A stretch of DNA of 64,000 nt. It comes from Puteibacter caeruleilacunae (lineage in GTDB: Bacteria > Bacteroidota > Bacteroidia > Bacteroidales > Prolixibacteraceae). The notes under the pieces were generated by a model. It was not told the DNA's origin and made no database searches. It worked only from the letters and a program-made list of their open reading frames with translations. The stretch's first letter is position 1. Each line of letters starts with the position of its first letter. This document shows, piece after piece, positions 26,966-35,266 of the stretch. The stretch covers positions 248,001 through 312,000 of the forward strand of contig SJCO01000009.1 in assembly GCA_005217565.1 (NCBI GenBank), read 5' to 3'. Position numbers and translations under genes: made by a program.

Positions 26966-27110
26966 GTGATTTCATTTGTGGATTTCCAGCGCGACTCATT
27001 TTGGAATAGCAGTATTATCCATTGGACTATTATCAAAAGTATTTTGTAAATTAGTCAAAACGAATAGTTTGCAATACAATTACGTTATTAGATGATAATA
27101 GCATTTGGCT

Positions 27111-28508
27111 ATGAATAAATCGCAATCAGAAACTCTTGCACTTTCAAAGTTCCGACTAATCTCTGGATTAATATTCGGATTGCTTTATGCTATTTCATTT
27201 TATTCACTGCTCTTCATGACCAGGGAATCACTGCGGATTATTTCGATTACTCACGCCAATGATATATGGGTACTGACAGATAAACAGGTTGGTTTTTACA
27301 ATCTGTTTTTCGCATATCTGGCAAGTATCGTCGGACAGTCAATATGTTTTACTATCTGGTTCGATGCTCCCCATTATGGCTATGGAAGAAACGGCTATAG
27401 AATTAATTCAATTGTAAATGATCAACGCAATCTTATCTGGTACTTCTTAAGTTGGTTCAGCAAACTGGCATTTATATTTGTTTTGCTGGTGGGAATGGTG
27501 TACCAAAGAGGATTCAACCTATTCAGCTTCCACCCCGAATATAATTTCCTCTTCATATTCATCATCATTGTCTTATTCTTCCAATCATGGAATACAATAA
27601 GAGTAACCTTTATCCGACAAAGTAAGCGGTGGATAATCATGGCATTAATCATTGTTTCAGGGCTTTCTATTGGCTTATCGAAAATAAACCTAATCGATTA
27701 TAAAGCCATCAACAAGATGGTGCTCTCTAAAAATATCCACACGAATTATACATTACAACTCCCCGAATCCATGATCTATGAACCAGCAGTCAAGCAATCT
27801 CTTATGGAAGATATTAATGTGGTGTTTGATAAGAATGATTCAATCAATCCAACGCCAAAAATCATTATCGATTCAGAAGAGATTACACTCACTGAACTCC
27901 CTAAAAAAGTGCAAGAATGGCAAGAGAAGCGACATTCAGTTGCAATTCCATTTATGATATACCGACTGTATATTCATGGAGAAGTAAAAATGGCCTTTAT
28001 AGGCAGACTAAAAACAGTACTCAAAGCCTGCGGAGGCAATCAAATTGGTTATGCAGTCATACCTGCTAATTATAACTACGGTCATCGTCCTTATCCCAAA
28101 GAATATATAGCAGTTCCATTGTCTAGTCAGATCACACAATTGACCATCCCTGCAGTTCCTCCAACAGCCCATCAGTACACTGCCATAACCATCAATCTAC
28201 ATTCAAAAGGAGATATGCTTGTCAATGAAGTACTGCTCCATGAGCAAGATCATAAATCCTATATTAGATCTACGATAGAGAAGAACCCTAACTATCGGTT
28301 TATTTGCCATATAGATCCCAATACTCCATACCGCCTCTATCTTCGCAATTATATTCAACTCAAAGAGATCATAACAGCGCTAAGAAACGAATATGCAATG
28401 GAGAAATATGGGAAGAAATATGACTCCCTCGACTGGGAAGATTCCAAATCTGTTAAGCGAATCTATCCTTTCGCCTATCGGGAAATTATTGATCAATCAA
28501 GTGAATAA
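27111..28508 (+). CDS. Multi-pass membrane protein with two possible ExbD-like modules
   Basis: No family is recognised for the whole 465 residues. From the ATG at 27111 the first 200 residues contain about five hydrophobic segments. The soluble part has two stretches resembling the periplasmic domain of ExbD/TolR: IIIDSEEITLTELPKKVQEW followed by LKTVLKACGGNQIGYAVI, and FICHIDPNTPYRLYL followed by LKEIITALRNE. This is a resemblance by eye, not a search hit. It stands alone, 145 bases after the ATPase pair. Confidence 0.6.
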   Translation: MNKSQSETLALSKFRLISGLIFGLLYAISFYSLLFMTRESLRIISITHANDIWVLTDKQVGFYNLFFAYLASIVGQSICFTIWFDAPHYGYGRNGYRINSIVNDQRNLIWYFLSWFSKLAFIFVLLVGMVYQRGFNLFSFHPEYNFLFIFIIIVLFFQSWNTIRVTFIRQSKRWIIMALIIVSGLSIGLSKINLIDYKAINKMVLSKNIHTNYTLQLPESMIYEPAVKQSLMEDINVVFDKNDSINPTPKIIIDSEEITLTELPKKVQEWQEKRHSVAIPFMIYRLYIHGEVKMAFIGRLKTVLKACGGNQIGYAVIPANYNYGHRPYPKEYIAVPLSSQITQLTIPAVPPTAHQYTAITINLHSKGDMLVNEVLLHEQDHKSYIRSTIEKNPNYRFICHIDPNTPYRLYLRNYIQLKEIITALRNEYAMEKYGKKYDSLDWEDSKSVKRIYPFAYREIIDQSSE

Positions 28509-28530
28509 TACCAGTACTCTCTCCCCTGCC

Positions 28531-28562
28531 TTTGTTGGTTTCACAATTTTACTTTAATTTTG
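28531..28562 (+). promoter_or_regulatory. Strong Bacteroidota promoter match, TTTG-N20-TAATTTTG
   Basis: TTTG at 28531-28534 and TAATTTTG at 28555-28562 are 20 bases apart, a full match to the -33/-7 consensus. The next gene start is 320 bases away, and a stable hairpin intervenes. Confidence 0.6.
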
Positions 28563-28569
28563 TGGTGTA

Positions 28570-28760
28570 ATAAAAAGCAAGATTAGTTTTATGACATTGT
28601 CGATGTTTGTATAACAGACGGGTATTAGTAATTGCACACAACACTGTAGACGAAACACAACGCTAACAGTCAGGCAAAAATACATACCTGTCGCCACTTC
28701 CTAAAAATACCATAGCAATTCAGTGAAATACTGAACAGTTTTATGGTACCCTTATTTTAA
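28570..28760 (+). ncRNA. Candidate small RNA or long rsgA leader
   Basis: A transcript from the promoter at 28531-28562 would begin near 28569 and meet a two-part hairpin: outer arms taccata (28708-28714) and tatggta (28742-28748), inner arms ttcagt (28719-28724) and actgaa (28730-28735), followed by cccttatttt. No open frame fits. It could be a free RNA of about 190 nt or an attenuated leader for rsgA. No known RNA family is recognised. Confidence 0.3.
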
Positions 28761-28883
28761 AATCACCGATTGTACATACTAGCACTGAGTATCAATAAGA
28801 TTTGCGCGTTACATGATAGCAGCAATTTATCTCAATACTTGTATCAGCGATCAGTTTCAACAAACGACAAAAAGCATTAAGTA

Positions 28884-29942
28884 ATGTTACAACAACTAGG
28901 ATATACAAACAGAGTACAAGAACGAATTAATACAACAAATACCGAAGAGTTAGCAAGAGTAATCACCGTTCATAAGGACAGCTACATTGTACGAAATGCA
29001 GCTGGAATATTTCGTGCAGAGATAACAGGTAATCTGCGTTTCTCAGCCCAAAATAGCGAGGATTTTCCCGCTGTTGGTGATTGGGTCAGAATAACCCTCA
29101 TGGATAAAAATACGGCGATTATTCTTGAGATATTTGAGCGATTTTCAACACTAAAGCGACAAGCAGTGGGGAAATATGGCGAAGATCAGCTTATCGCTAC
29201 AAACATCGACTATGCATATGTGACCATGTCGGCTACAAGGGATTTTAATCTCAATCGTTTAGACCGCTATATAGCCATATGCAGGGCAGGAAACATTGAA
29301 CCTATTGTATTACTCACCAAGACCGATTTGAGTGCTCCTAAGGAGGTAAAACTGATGATAGATCAAATTAATCAGAGGCATTCGAACATTGCTGTTGCTA
29401 CATTGAGCATTGAGCAGTCTGAAAGCTTTCAGGCATTAACACAGCAGATGATTCCCAACATGACCTATTGTCTGGTTGGTTCTTCTGGAGTAGGAAAATC
29501 TACCATCATCAATTACCTGATGGGAAACGAAGGACTGAAAACCAATGAGATCAGTGAGAGTACTCAAAAGGGAAAGCACACCACCACACATCGAGAGTTA
29601 TTTATCCTTGACAATGAGAGTATTGTTATCGATACTCCGGGAATGCGTGAGGTTGGAATCAGTAGTAATGCCGAGGGAATTGCATCAACGTTCGATCAAA
29701 TCGTACAATATGCAACTCATTGTAAGTTTAAGGATTGCACCCATACCAATGAGGTTGGATGCGCTATTCTTGATGCTATTGATTCAGGTGAGCTTTCTTA
29801 TGGCACTTATGAGAGTTACATGAAGCTTCAGCGCGAACAGCAACACTACTCAAAAACGGTAATGGAGAAGAAACAACAGGACAAGAGCTTTGGTAAAATG
29901 GTAAAAAGAGTAAAACAGCTGAGAAAGAACAACAAATTCTAG
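28884..29942 (+). CDS. rsgA: Ribosome small-subunit-dependent GTPase A
   Basis: A 352-residue circularly permuted GTPase that helps mature the 30S subunit. An N-terminal OB fold (TVHKDSYIVRNAAGIFRAEI) is followed by the G4 motif (LTKTD) ahead of G1 (GSSGVGKST) and G3 (IDTPGMRE), the permuted order diagnostic of RsgA. A C-terminal zinc-finger region has CKFKDCTHTNEVGC. All key residues are present. It has its own terminator. Confidence 0.96.
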   Translation: MLQQLGYTNRVQERINTTNTEELARVITVHKDSYIVRNAAGIFRAEITGNLRFSAQNSEDFPAVGDWVRITLMDKNTAIILEIFERFSTLKRQAVGKYGEDQLIATNIDYAYVTMSATRDFNLNRLDRYIAICRAGNIEPIVLLTKTDLSAPKEVKLMIDQINQRHSNIAVATLSIEQSESFQALTQQMIPNMTYCLVGSSGVGKSTIINYLMGNEGLKTNEISESTQKGKHTTTHRELFILDNESIVIDTPGMREVGISSNAEGIASTFDQIVQYATHCKFKDCTHTNEVGCAILDAIDSGELSYGTYESYMKLQREQQHYSKTVMEKKQQDKSFGKMVKRVKQLRKNNKF

Positions 29943-29988
29943 AACTCAGGTCACACTTCCACCATTAACTGGATTGAGATAAAACAAC

Positions 29989-30030
29989 ACACTATTCCGG
30001 GATTTTCACCTTTCTGGAATAGTGTTTTTA
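29989..30030 (+). terminator. Rho-independent terminator after rsgA
   Basis: Perfect arms acactattcc (29989-29998) and ggaatagtgt (30016-30025), followed by tttta. Confidence 0.8.
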
Positions 30031-30084
30031 CCGCATTTTCACTACATTTACAGTGGTGAGACTTAATCATCATGGATTCTTTAA

Positions 30085-30183
30085 TGTAGCATCAAATGCA
30101 GTAAAATAAGCAATAAAACTAGCATAAGATGCAACATTGCCGAATCTGTACCGAATGCATACCAAATCCGTACCGAATGAAAG
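30085..30183. repeat. Degenerate 11-bp-phased repeats
   Basis: Two 22-base units at 30140-30161 and 30162-30183 match at about 17 of 22 positions, and each splits into 11-base steps beginning CGAAT or CAAAT. Upstream from about 30085 weaker 11-base steps (gcagtaaaata, agcaataaaac) continue the phase. The arrangement parallels 6200-6341. Confidence 0.5.
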
Positions 30184-30241
30184 TAAGATAAGAGCACCAT
30201 AAGAGGTCATTACTTCTACCCCTATTTTCTTATTCATCAAT

Positions 30242-30329
30242 TTCCAAAATCACACAAGTAAACAAACAAACTTTAATCAAATTTTACTCCTATTCGTACG
30301 TCCTTCTACTACTAGCTGAATTTGAGATT
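30242..30329 (+). other. 88-nt non-coding block resembling 6412-6499
   Basis: See the matching block at 6412. Here it lies about 58 bases after the phased repeats and 337 bases before the envelope operon. Confidence 0.5.
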
Positions 30330-30666
30330 AAAACGACAATAAATCACACACTACAGTGTTAAAGTCACGATAAACCAATATTACCGTAAATCAAGGAAAC
30401 TCGGGATACTACTTATCCTAGCAGGGCCGCAAGATTGCTGACTTTTTTTACCCTATTTTATCGTTCATATACCAATAGCATTATTCTGTTAAAAAGAGTT
30501 AAACACTGTCTAATATGTTTACATTCACTTTGTTCACCAGATATTATTTACGACATTAGTTGACATAACAGAGTATATTACATTTTTTCATCAAAAAGTG
30601 TAATAAATACAACACGAACAAGACTATTAAAGCAGCAATAAGATAAACAGACAACCCTTAACGTCT
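30330..30666. other. AT-rich leader of the envelope operon, nothing else recognised
   Basis: Nearly 340 bases without a gene or a terminator-like hairpin. It presumably contains the promoter of the operon starting at 30667, but no good TAnnTTTG match was found. Confidence 0.35.
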
Positions 30667-31446
30667 ATGAAAACATTTTTAACAACCTTATTATGTATCC
30701 TTACATTTATTGGATACAGTCAATCAACACAATCAATTAGTTCAATATGGATCATCTCCGGACATCCTGGTGATCAGCACTATGAACAGAAGTATCAGCA
30801 AAAGATAGAAGAAATACAGTTGATGCTAACCACAGCCCTTAATGTTCCTGAAAAATCGATACACATCCTTTTTCACGACAACAAAACATTGGGCAAGCCC
30901 TGTACTAAAGAAAATGTACTTGAAGCACTAACATCAGTAAATAAAGAACTAACAAAAGGCAAACGACCATTGATTATTTTTCTTGGTCATGCCAATACCA
31001 CTCCTAAAGATGTATTGTTAAATCTACCGGGAGAAGACATATCAGTAAAAACCATTGCACAAAAGTTAAATTCACAGAAACCTGCCAGTGAGCTTGGCAT
31101 CATCTGGTCGGCCGACTCAGGGAAACGTGCAGTTAAACTACTGAGTCGTTCGCACCGGGTAATTCTTGCTGCTGTTGAGACTGAAGATCGTGACAATGAA
31201 CCTGTGCTCAGTGAAGTTATCGAGAATATGTTTATGCCTGAAAAGGTAGATCAAAACAACGATCATCAAATATCCTTTATCGAGATGCACGCAATAGCAA
31301 AGGCAGAGGTCAAAAAATGGTATGCCAATCAATCATTGATTCAGCTCGAATCGATAGTCATAGAAGGAAATGCCGACGGTAAAGGAACTGCTGCTCCTGC
31401 ACAGGAAGACAAGCAATTAGCAAATAAATTTATGTTGAAATATTAA
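30667..31446 (+). CDS. Secreted caspase-fold (C13-like) protein lacking a clear catalytic cysteine
   Basis: A 259-residue exported protein (signal to about residue 19) resembling the C13/caspase-like proteins found beside MoxR-VWA operons. The histidine strand reads PLIIFLGHANTT (His108). Where a catalytic cysteine is expected, the strand reads GIIWSADSGKR, with no Cys. The following RSHRVILAAVETEDRD and the EF-hand-like loop DQNNDHQISFIE (195-206) also fit that group. It starts the operon, 11 bases before MoxR. It is probably a binding or regulatory pseudoprotease, though a serine-based activity is possible. Confidence 0.65.
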   Translation: MKTFLTTLLCILTFIGYSQSTQSISSIWIISGHPGDQHYEQKYQQKIEEIQLMLTTALNVPEKSIHILFHDNKTLGKPCTKENVLEALTSVNKELTKGKRPLIIFLGHANTTPKDVLLNLPGEDISVKTIAQKLNSQKPASELGIIWSADSGKRAVKLLSRSHRVILAAVETEDRDNEPVLSEVIENMFMPEKVDQNNDHQISFIEMHAIAKAEVKKWYANQSLIQLESIVIEGNADGKGTAAPAQEDKQLANKFMLKY

Positions 31447-31457
31447 AATAATCCCAG

Positions 31458-32480
31458 ATGATTGAATCGAACGAAAATGTAGATGTAATCTTAGATGATA
31501 TGCAATTGATCAAGCAATTGCGTGAAGCTCACAAAAACCTTATTGAAGAAGCTTCGAAGGTAGTATACGGACAAGAAGAGGTACTCGACTTTATGCTTAT
31601 AAGTCTGCTTTGTAAAGGGCACTCTCTCCTACTCGGTCTTCCGGGACTGGGAAAAACCCTTATGGCCAATACGCTATCGAAAATGCTTGATCTTGATTTC
31701 TGTAGAATACAGTTCACGCCCGACTTGATGCCTTCGGATATTACTGGTACTGATGTTATTGAAGAGGATCCTAATACTGGTAAACGTGTAAGAAATTTCC
31801 TTAGAGGACCTATTTTTGCCAACATGGTACTGGCTGATGAGATCAACCGTACACCTCCTAAAACGCAGGCTGCACTTCTTCAGGCAATGCAGGAGAAAAA
31901 TGTATCAATTGGTCGCCAAACCTATAAGTTAGAAGAACCATTCATGGTACTGGCAACACAGAACCCTATTGAAATGGAAGGCACCTACGTGTTACCAGAG
32001 GCACAGTTAGACCGATTTATGTTCTGCCTAAAGGTGAAGTATCCTTCGGAAAGCGAAGAGATTGCCATTGTAAAAGGAACAACAGGAAAAGTACAGGCGG
32101 CGGTCGATAAGATTATTGGTGTGAAAGAATTACTCCAACTTCAAGAGATTGTACGAGGAGTACCTGTAGCTGATGATGTTATCAGATACGCAGTGCGATT
32201 AGTAGCCGCAACAAGGGTTGAAAACGGCGCCAAAGGACGATTGGAGTATGTCGACAACTATGTAGCCCATGGAGCTAGTCCGCGTGCCTCTCAATACCTT
32301 ATTCTAGGAGCTAAAGCCAAAGCATTACTATCAGGAAGATACCATGTAAGTAAAGAAGATATTGTAGCAGTAGCACATTCGGTATTGCGTCACCGATTGG
32401 TATTGAATTTCCGCAGTAGAGCTGAACACGTAACTGCTGATGAAATTGTTACGCACATTCTAGGACATGTAAACTTTTAA
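31458..32480 (+). CDS. MoxR-family AAA ATPase
   Basis: A 340-residue AAA chaperone-like ATPase. Walker A is GLPGLGKT (near residue 65), Walker B is MVLADEINR, sensor 1 is LATQNPIE, and the arginine-rich VLRHRLVLNFR region closes the lid. MoxR proteins act with VWA-domain partners to assemble or activate complexes. The DUF58 gene begins 3 bases after the stop and the VWA genes follow, a standard arrangement. Confidence 0.95.
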   Translation: MIESNENVDVILDDMQLIKQLREAHKNLIEEASKVVYGQEEVLDFMLISLLCKGHSLLLGLPGLGKTLMANTLSKMLDLDFCRIQFTPDLMPSDITGTDVIEEDPNTGKRVRNFLRGPIFANMVLADEINRTPPKTQAALLQAMQEKNVSIGRQTYKLEEPFMVLATQNPIEMEGTYVLPEAQLDRFMFCLKVKYPSESEEIAIVKGTTGKVQAAVDKIIGVKELLQLQEIVRGVPVADDVIRYAVRLVAATRVENGAKGRLEYVDNYVAHGASPRASQYLILGAKAKALLSGRYHVSKEDIVAVAHSVLRHRLVLNFRSRAEHVTADEIVTHILGHVNF

Positions 32481-32483
32481 TCG

Positions 32484-33392
32484 ATGGTAAACCCCGTAAA
32501 AGAGCCAAATGTTGATCTTCACGATCCCGATCTCTTTATGGCCCTGGATGACCTTGAGGTTGTTGCCCAAGGAGTTGTAGAAGGAGCACTAAGCGGACTG
32601 CATAGGAGTAAATATGTTGGTTTTAGTAATGAATTCGACAGTCACCGTGATTACCAGCTTGGTGATGATCTGAAGCATGTGAATTGGAATTTGTGGAGCA
32701 AAACCGACAAGCTATTTGTGAAGCAGTACGAGTCGGATACTAACCTCAGTTTGTACCTGTTCATTGATCAGAGTAGCTCTATGCTGGCCAACAACGGCAA
32801 AGGAAGTAAATGGTCGTATGCAGCACGGGCATTAGCTGCATTAGCATATTTGTCGCTCCAAAATAGAGATGCTGCAGGAGTTTACCTCCTTGAGAAAAAG
32901 CTCATCAACTTTATACCACCGGCAGTCAAGACCGGTCAGTTGGCCGATATTGCGGCCCTCCTTCATCGTTCTGAGGTAAGTGAAAAGTTCAACATTACAA
33001 CAGCCATTAGCGAATTAACATTGCTATGCAGGCGCAAAGGTATTGTTGTGCTGTTCTCCGACTTCTTCGACCAGGAAGAGGAACTGTTACAGTGTATGGA
33101 AAACTTCCGTCATGCCGGTCACGAGGTTATTGTATTCCAGATATTAGATCCCTGGGAAGTATCACTTCCCGACGGTGGAGAATTTGAGTTTATGGACCTG
33201 GAAACAGGAGGAAAAGTAAAAGCCAACGCTGGAGAGTTGAAGAAATCGTACGACAGGATCTTCCAGGAATGGCAGACAAAGCTAAAGAAGAAATGTACAA
33301 TGCTAGGCATCGATTGGATATCAATAACCACCAATCAGCCTTTGAAAGAGATCATCATTGAATATCTATTAAAACGAATTAACCAATACTAA
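32484..33392 (+). CDS. DUF58 domain protein
   Basis: A 302-residue DUF58 protein, the constant neighbour of MoxR. The family motif is YQLGDDLKHVNWNLWSKTDK, followed by a VWA-like core (LYLFIDQSSSM) and VVLFSDFFD. No membrane segment is seen in this member, so it is likely cytoplasmic or peripheral. Its stop overlaps the next start by one base (taATG), suggesting coupled translation. Confidence 0.92.
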   Translation: MVNPVKEPNVDLHDPDLFMALDDLEVVAQGVVEGALSGLHRSKYVGFSNEFDSHRDYQLGDDLKHVNWNLWSKTDKLFVKQYESDTNLSLYLFIDQSSSMLANNGKGSKWSYAARALAALAYLSLQNRDAAGVYLLEKKLINFIPPAVKTGQLADIAALLHRSEVSEKFNITTAISELTLLCRRKGIVVLFSDFFDQEEELLQCMENFRHAGHEVIVFQILDPWEVSLPDGGEFEFMDLETGGKVKANAGELKKSYDRIFQEWQTKLKKKCTMLGIDWISITTNQPLKEIIIEYLLKRINQY

Positions 33393-35266
33393 TGAATTTC
33401 ATTAACCCCATATTCTTGGCAGGACTTCTTGCAGTGGCCATACCTATAATCATACATCTTATTAAAAATAAGAAGATTCAACAGGTGTGGCTGGGAACAG
33501 TGCGTTTTTTGCAAGAAGCACAACGCCAACAAAAGCGTAATCGTAAAATCCACGAGTTACTGTTACTTACGCTTCGATGCTTAGCCTTAGCATTATTGGC
33601 CATATTATTCTGTCGTCCGTTTTTTGACGACCAGAGTTCGCTTACCAAATCAAACAGTGCTACCGTCGTCTTGATGGATGTATCGGGAAGTATGAGCGGA
33701 GTGTATGGCGATATCACCATGTTCGATCAAATGCAAAAGAAAGCACAGCAAATGATTGATGAGCTAAGTGAGAAGACTAACCTTACCCTGGCAGCTTTTG
33801 CTGATGATATTCAGGAGATCAAAAGCGTTGATGAGTTAAAGATAGCTCCGGGGTGCTGTACCGACTATGCACAGGCGCTAGGTTGGGCTAAGACTCGGTT
33901 GCTTGCTTCGGAATACCGCAATTTAAACATCATATTGTTTACTGATATGCAAACTTCAGGTTTACCTGCTGATGCATTGGAGGATTGGTCTGGTATTATC
34001 AATTTAGATATTGTACCGGTTCTTCCTGCTGCAAAGACGAATTCATCGATACAACAGATACAAGTCTCCGATGCATTTGCAGGCAAACCCACAAGTTTCT
34101 TTGTCGACCTGGCCGATGAGGAGGTGGCGCCTAACAGCACCATCAAACTCATGATCAACGATAAGGAGGTTGCATCGAAAAGCATCAGTGATGAGAAACA
34201 AGTTGAAATAAAATGGACTCCCCAGGAAACAGGTTGGCACAATGGACGCGTAGAACTTGATTCTAATGATGCCTGGAAATTCGACAACAGTCTCTATTTC
34301 CGTTTATACAGTCAGGCCCCGAAGAAGATTCTTCTGGTAAATGGCAATAAAGGAAAATCGAGATTTACCGATGCCACCTACTTCATACAGAAAGCATTGA
34401 ACGTTAAAGACAATAAAAAGAAGTCAGGTATTCTAACGAAGGTACAAAGCACCTTAAAAATCGATAAAGAAGATTTGGTAATATTGTGTGATGTAAAATC
34501 GTTAAGTCGCGCCGAGACTAAGCAGTTAGAGGAATTCATCAAGAACGGTGGTAATGCACTCTTCTTTCTGGGATCCAATACCAACACTACAAACATGAAT
34601 GCCCTGTACAATCAAGGCTTATTTCCTGCCAAGGTATCACTCTTAAACGACCGGTCGATGCTTCCTATATTAACGTGGGATCACAATCATGAAGCATTCC
34701 GCTTATTCAACGAACGAAGCTCGGGAGATATCTCATCGATAGTTTTCAGTGAAGCATTTCAACTAAAACCCGATGAAAAAGCCAAAGTCATTGCGCGTTT
34801 AAGCAATAACAATCCGGCCATTGTAGAGAAAACACTTGGTAAAGGAAAAATCATAGCTGTAGCCAATCCTGTTGACCGATCATGGACCGACCTGCCTGTA
34901 AACAGGTTGTTTTTACCATTTGTCCGCGAAATCATTTTCTATCTAACAGGAGATCAACAATCACGAGCACAAGAAGCTCAGGAAGTCTGCTCTATTCTAA
35001 GCCACCCATCACCAGGAATATATGGAGATACCATTCCTGTTGTAAACTATGCCAATAAGGAAAGTTTAATGGAATACACTGGTTTAGAAGCCTTCTATGC
35101 AACACTGGGAATGAAAAAACCAGAACAAACAGTAATTGAGAAAAAGCAAGTAGAGGAACAAACCTCAAAGAAAAGTCAGCAAGACTCGGAGCAACATCAC
35201 TGGATTGCAGCCATTCTTTTATTGCTTTTAATCGCCGAAAGTTTCATCTCATATCGCTTTAAATAA
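33392..35266 (+). CDS. BatA/VWA-domain membrane protein
   Basis: A 624-residue membrane protein. It opens with a BatA-type N-terminus (FINPIFLAGLLAVAIPIIIHL) and a second helix (LLLLTLRCLALALLAILFCRPFF), then a von Willebrand A domain whose metal site is DVSGSMS (Asp96, Ser98, Ser100). The middle is a long extracytoplasmic beta-rich and Rossmann-like part (KKILLVNGNKGK), and a final helix (IAAILLLLLIAESFI) ends in a short basic tail. The start overlaps the DUF58 stop, and its own stop overlaps the next start, so translation is probably coupled along the operon. Confidence 0.88.
   Translation: MNFINPIFLAGLLAVAIPIIIHLIKNKKIQQVWLGTVRFLQEAQRQQKRNRKIHELLLLTLRCLALALLAILFCRPFFDDQSSLTKSNSATVVLMDVSGSMSGVYGDITMFDQMQKKAQQMIDELSEKTNLTLAAFADDIQEIKSVDELKIAPGCCTDYAQALGWAKTRLLASEYRNLNIILFTDMQTSGLPADALEDWSGIINLDIVPVLPAAKTNSSIQQIQVSDAFAGKPTSFFVDLADEEVAPNSTIKLMINDKEVASKSISDEKQVEIKWTPQETGWHNGRVELDSNDAWKFDNSLYFRLYSQAPKKILLVNGNKGKSRFTDATYFIQKALNVKDNKKKSGILTKVQSTLKIDKEDLVILCDVKSLSRAETKQLEEFIKNGGNALFFLGSNTNTTNMNALYNQGLFPAKVSLLNDRSMLPILTWDHNHEAFRLFNERSSGDISSIVFSEAFQLKPDEKAKVIARLSNNNPAIVEKTLGKGKIIAVANPVDRSWTDLPVNRLFLPFVREIIFYLTGDQQSRAQEAQEVCSILSHPSPGIYGDTIPVVNYANKESLMEYTGLEAFYATLGMKKPEQTVIEKKQVEEQTSKKSQQDSEQHHWIAAILLLLLIAESFISYRFK

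Noticed and set aside
28563-28760. 6S RNA as an identity for the candidate small RNA
   Set aside because: The 5' and 3' ends do not pair into the closing stem and no large central bubble is evident.
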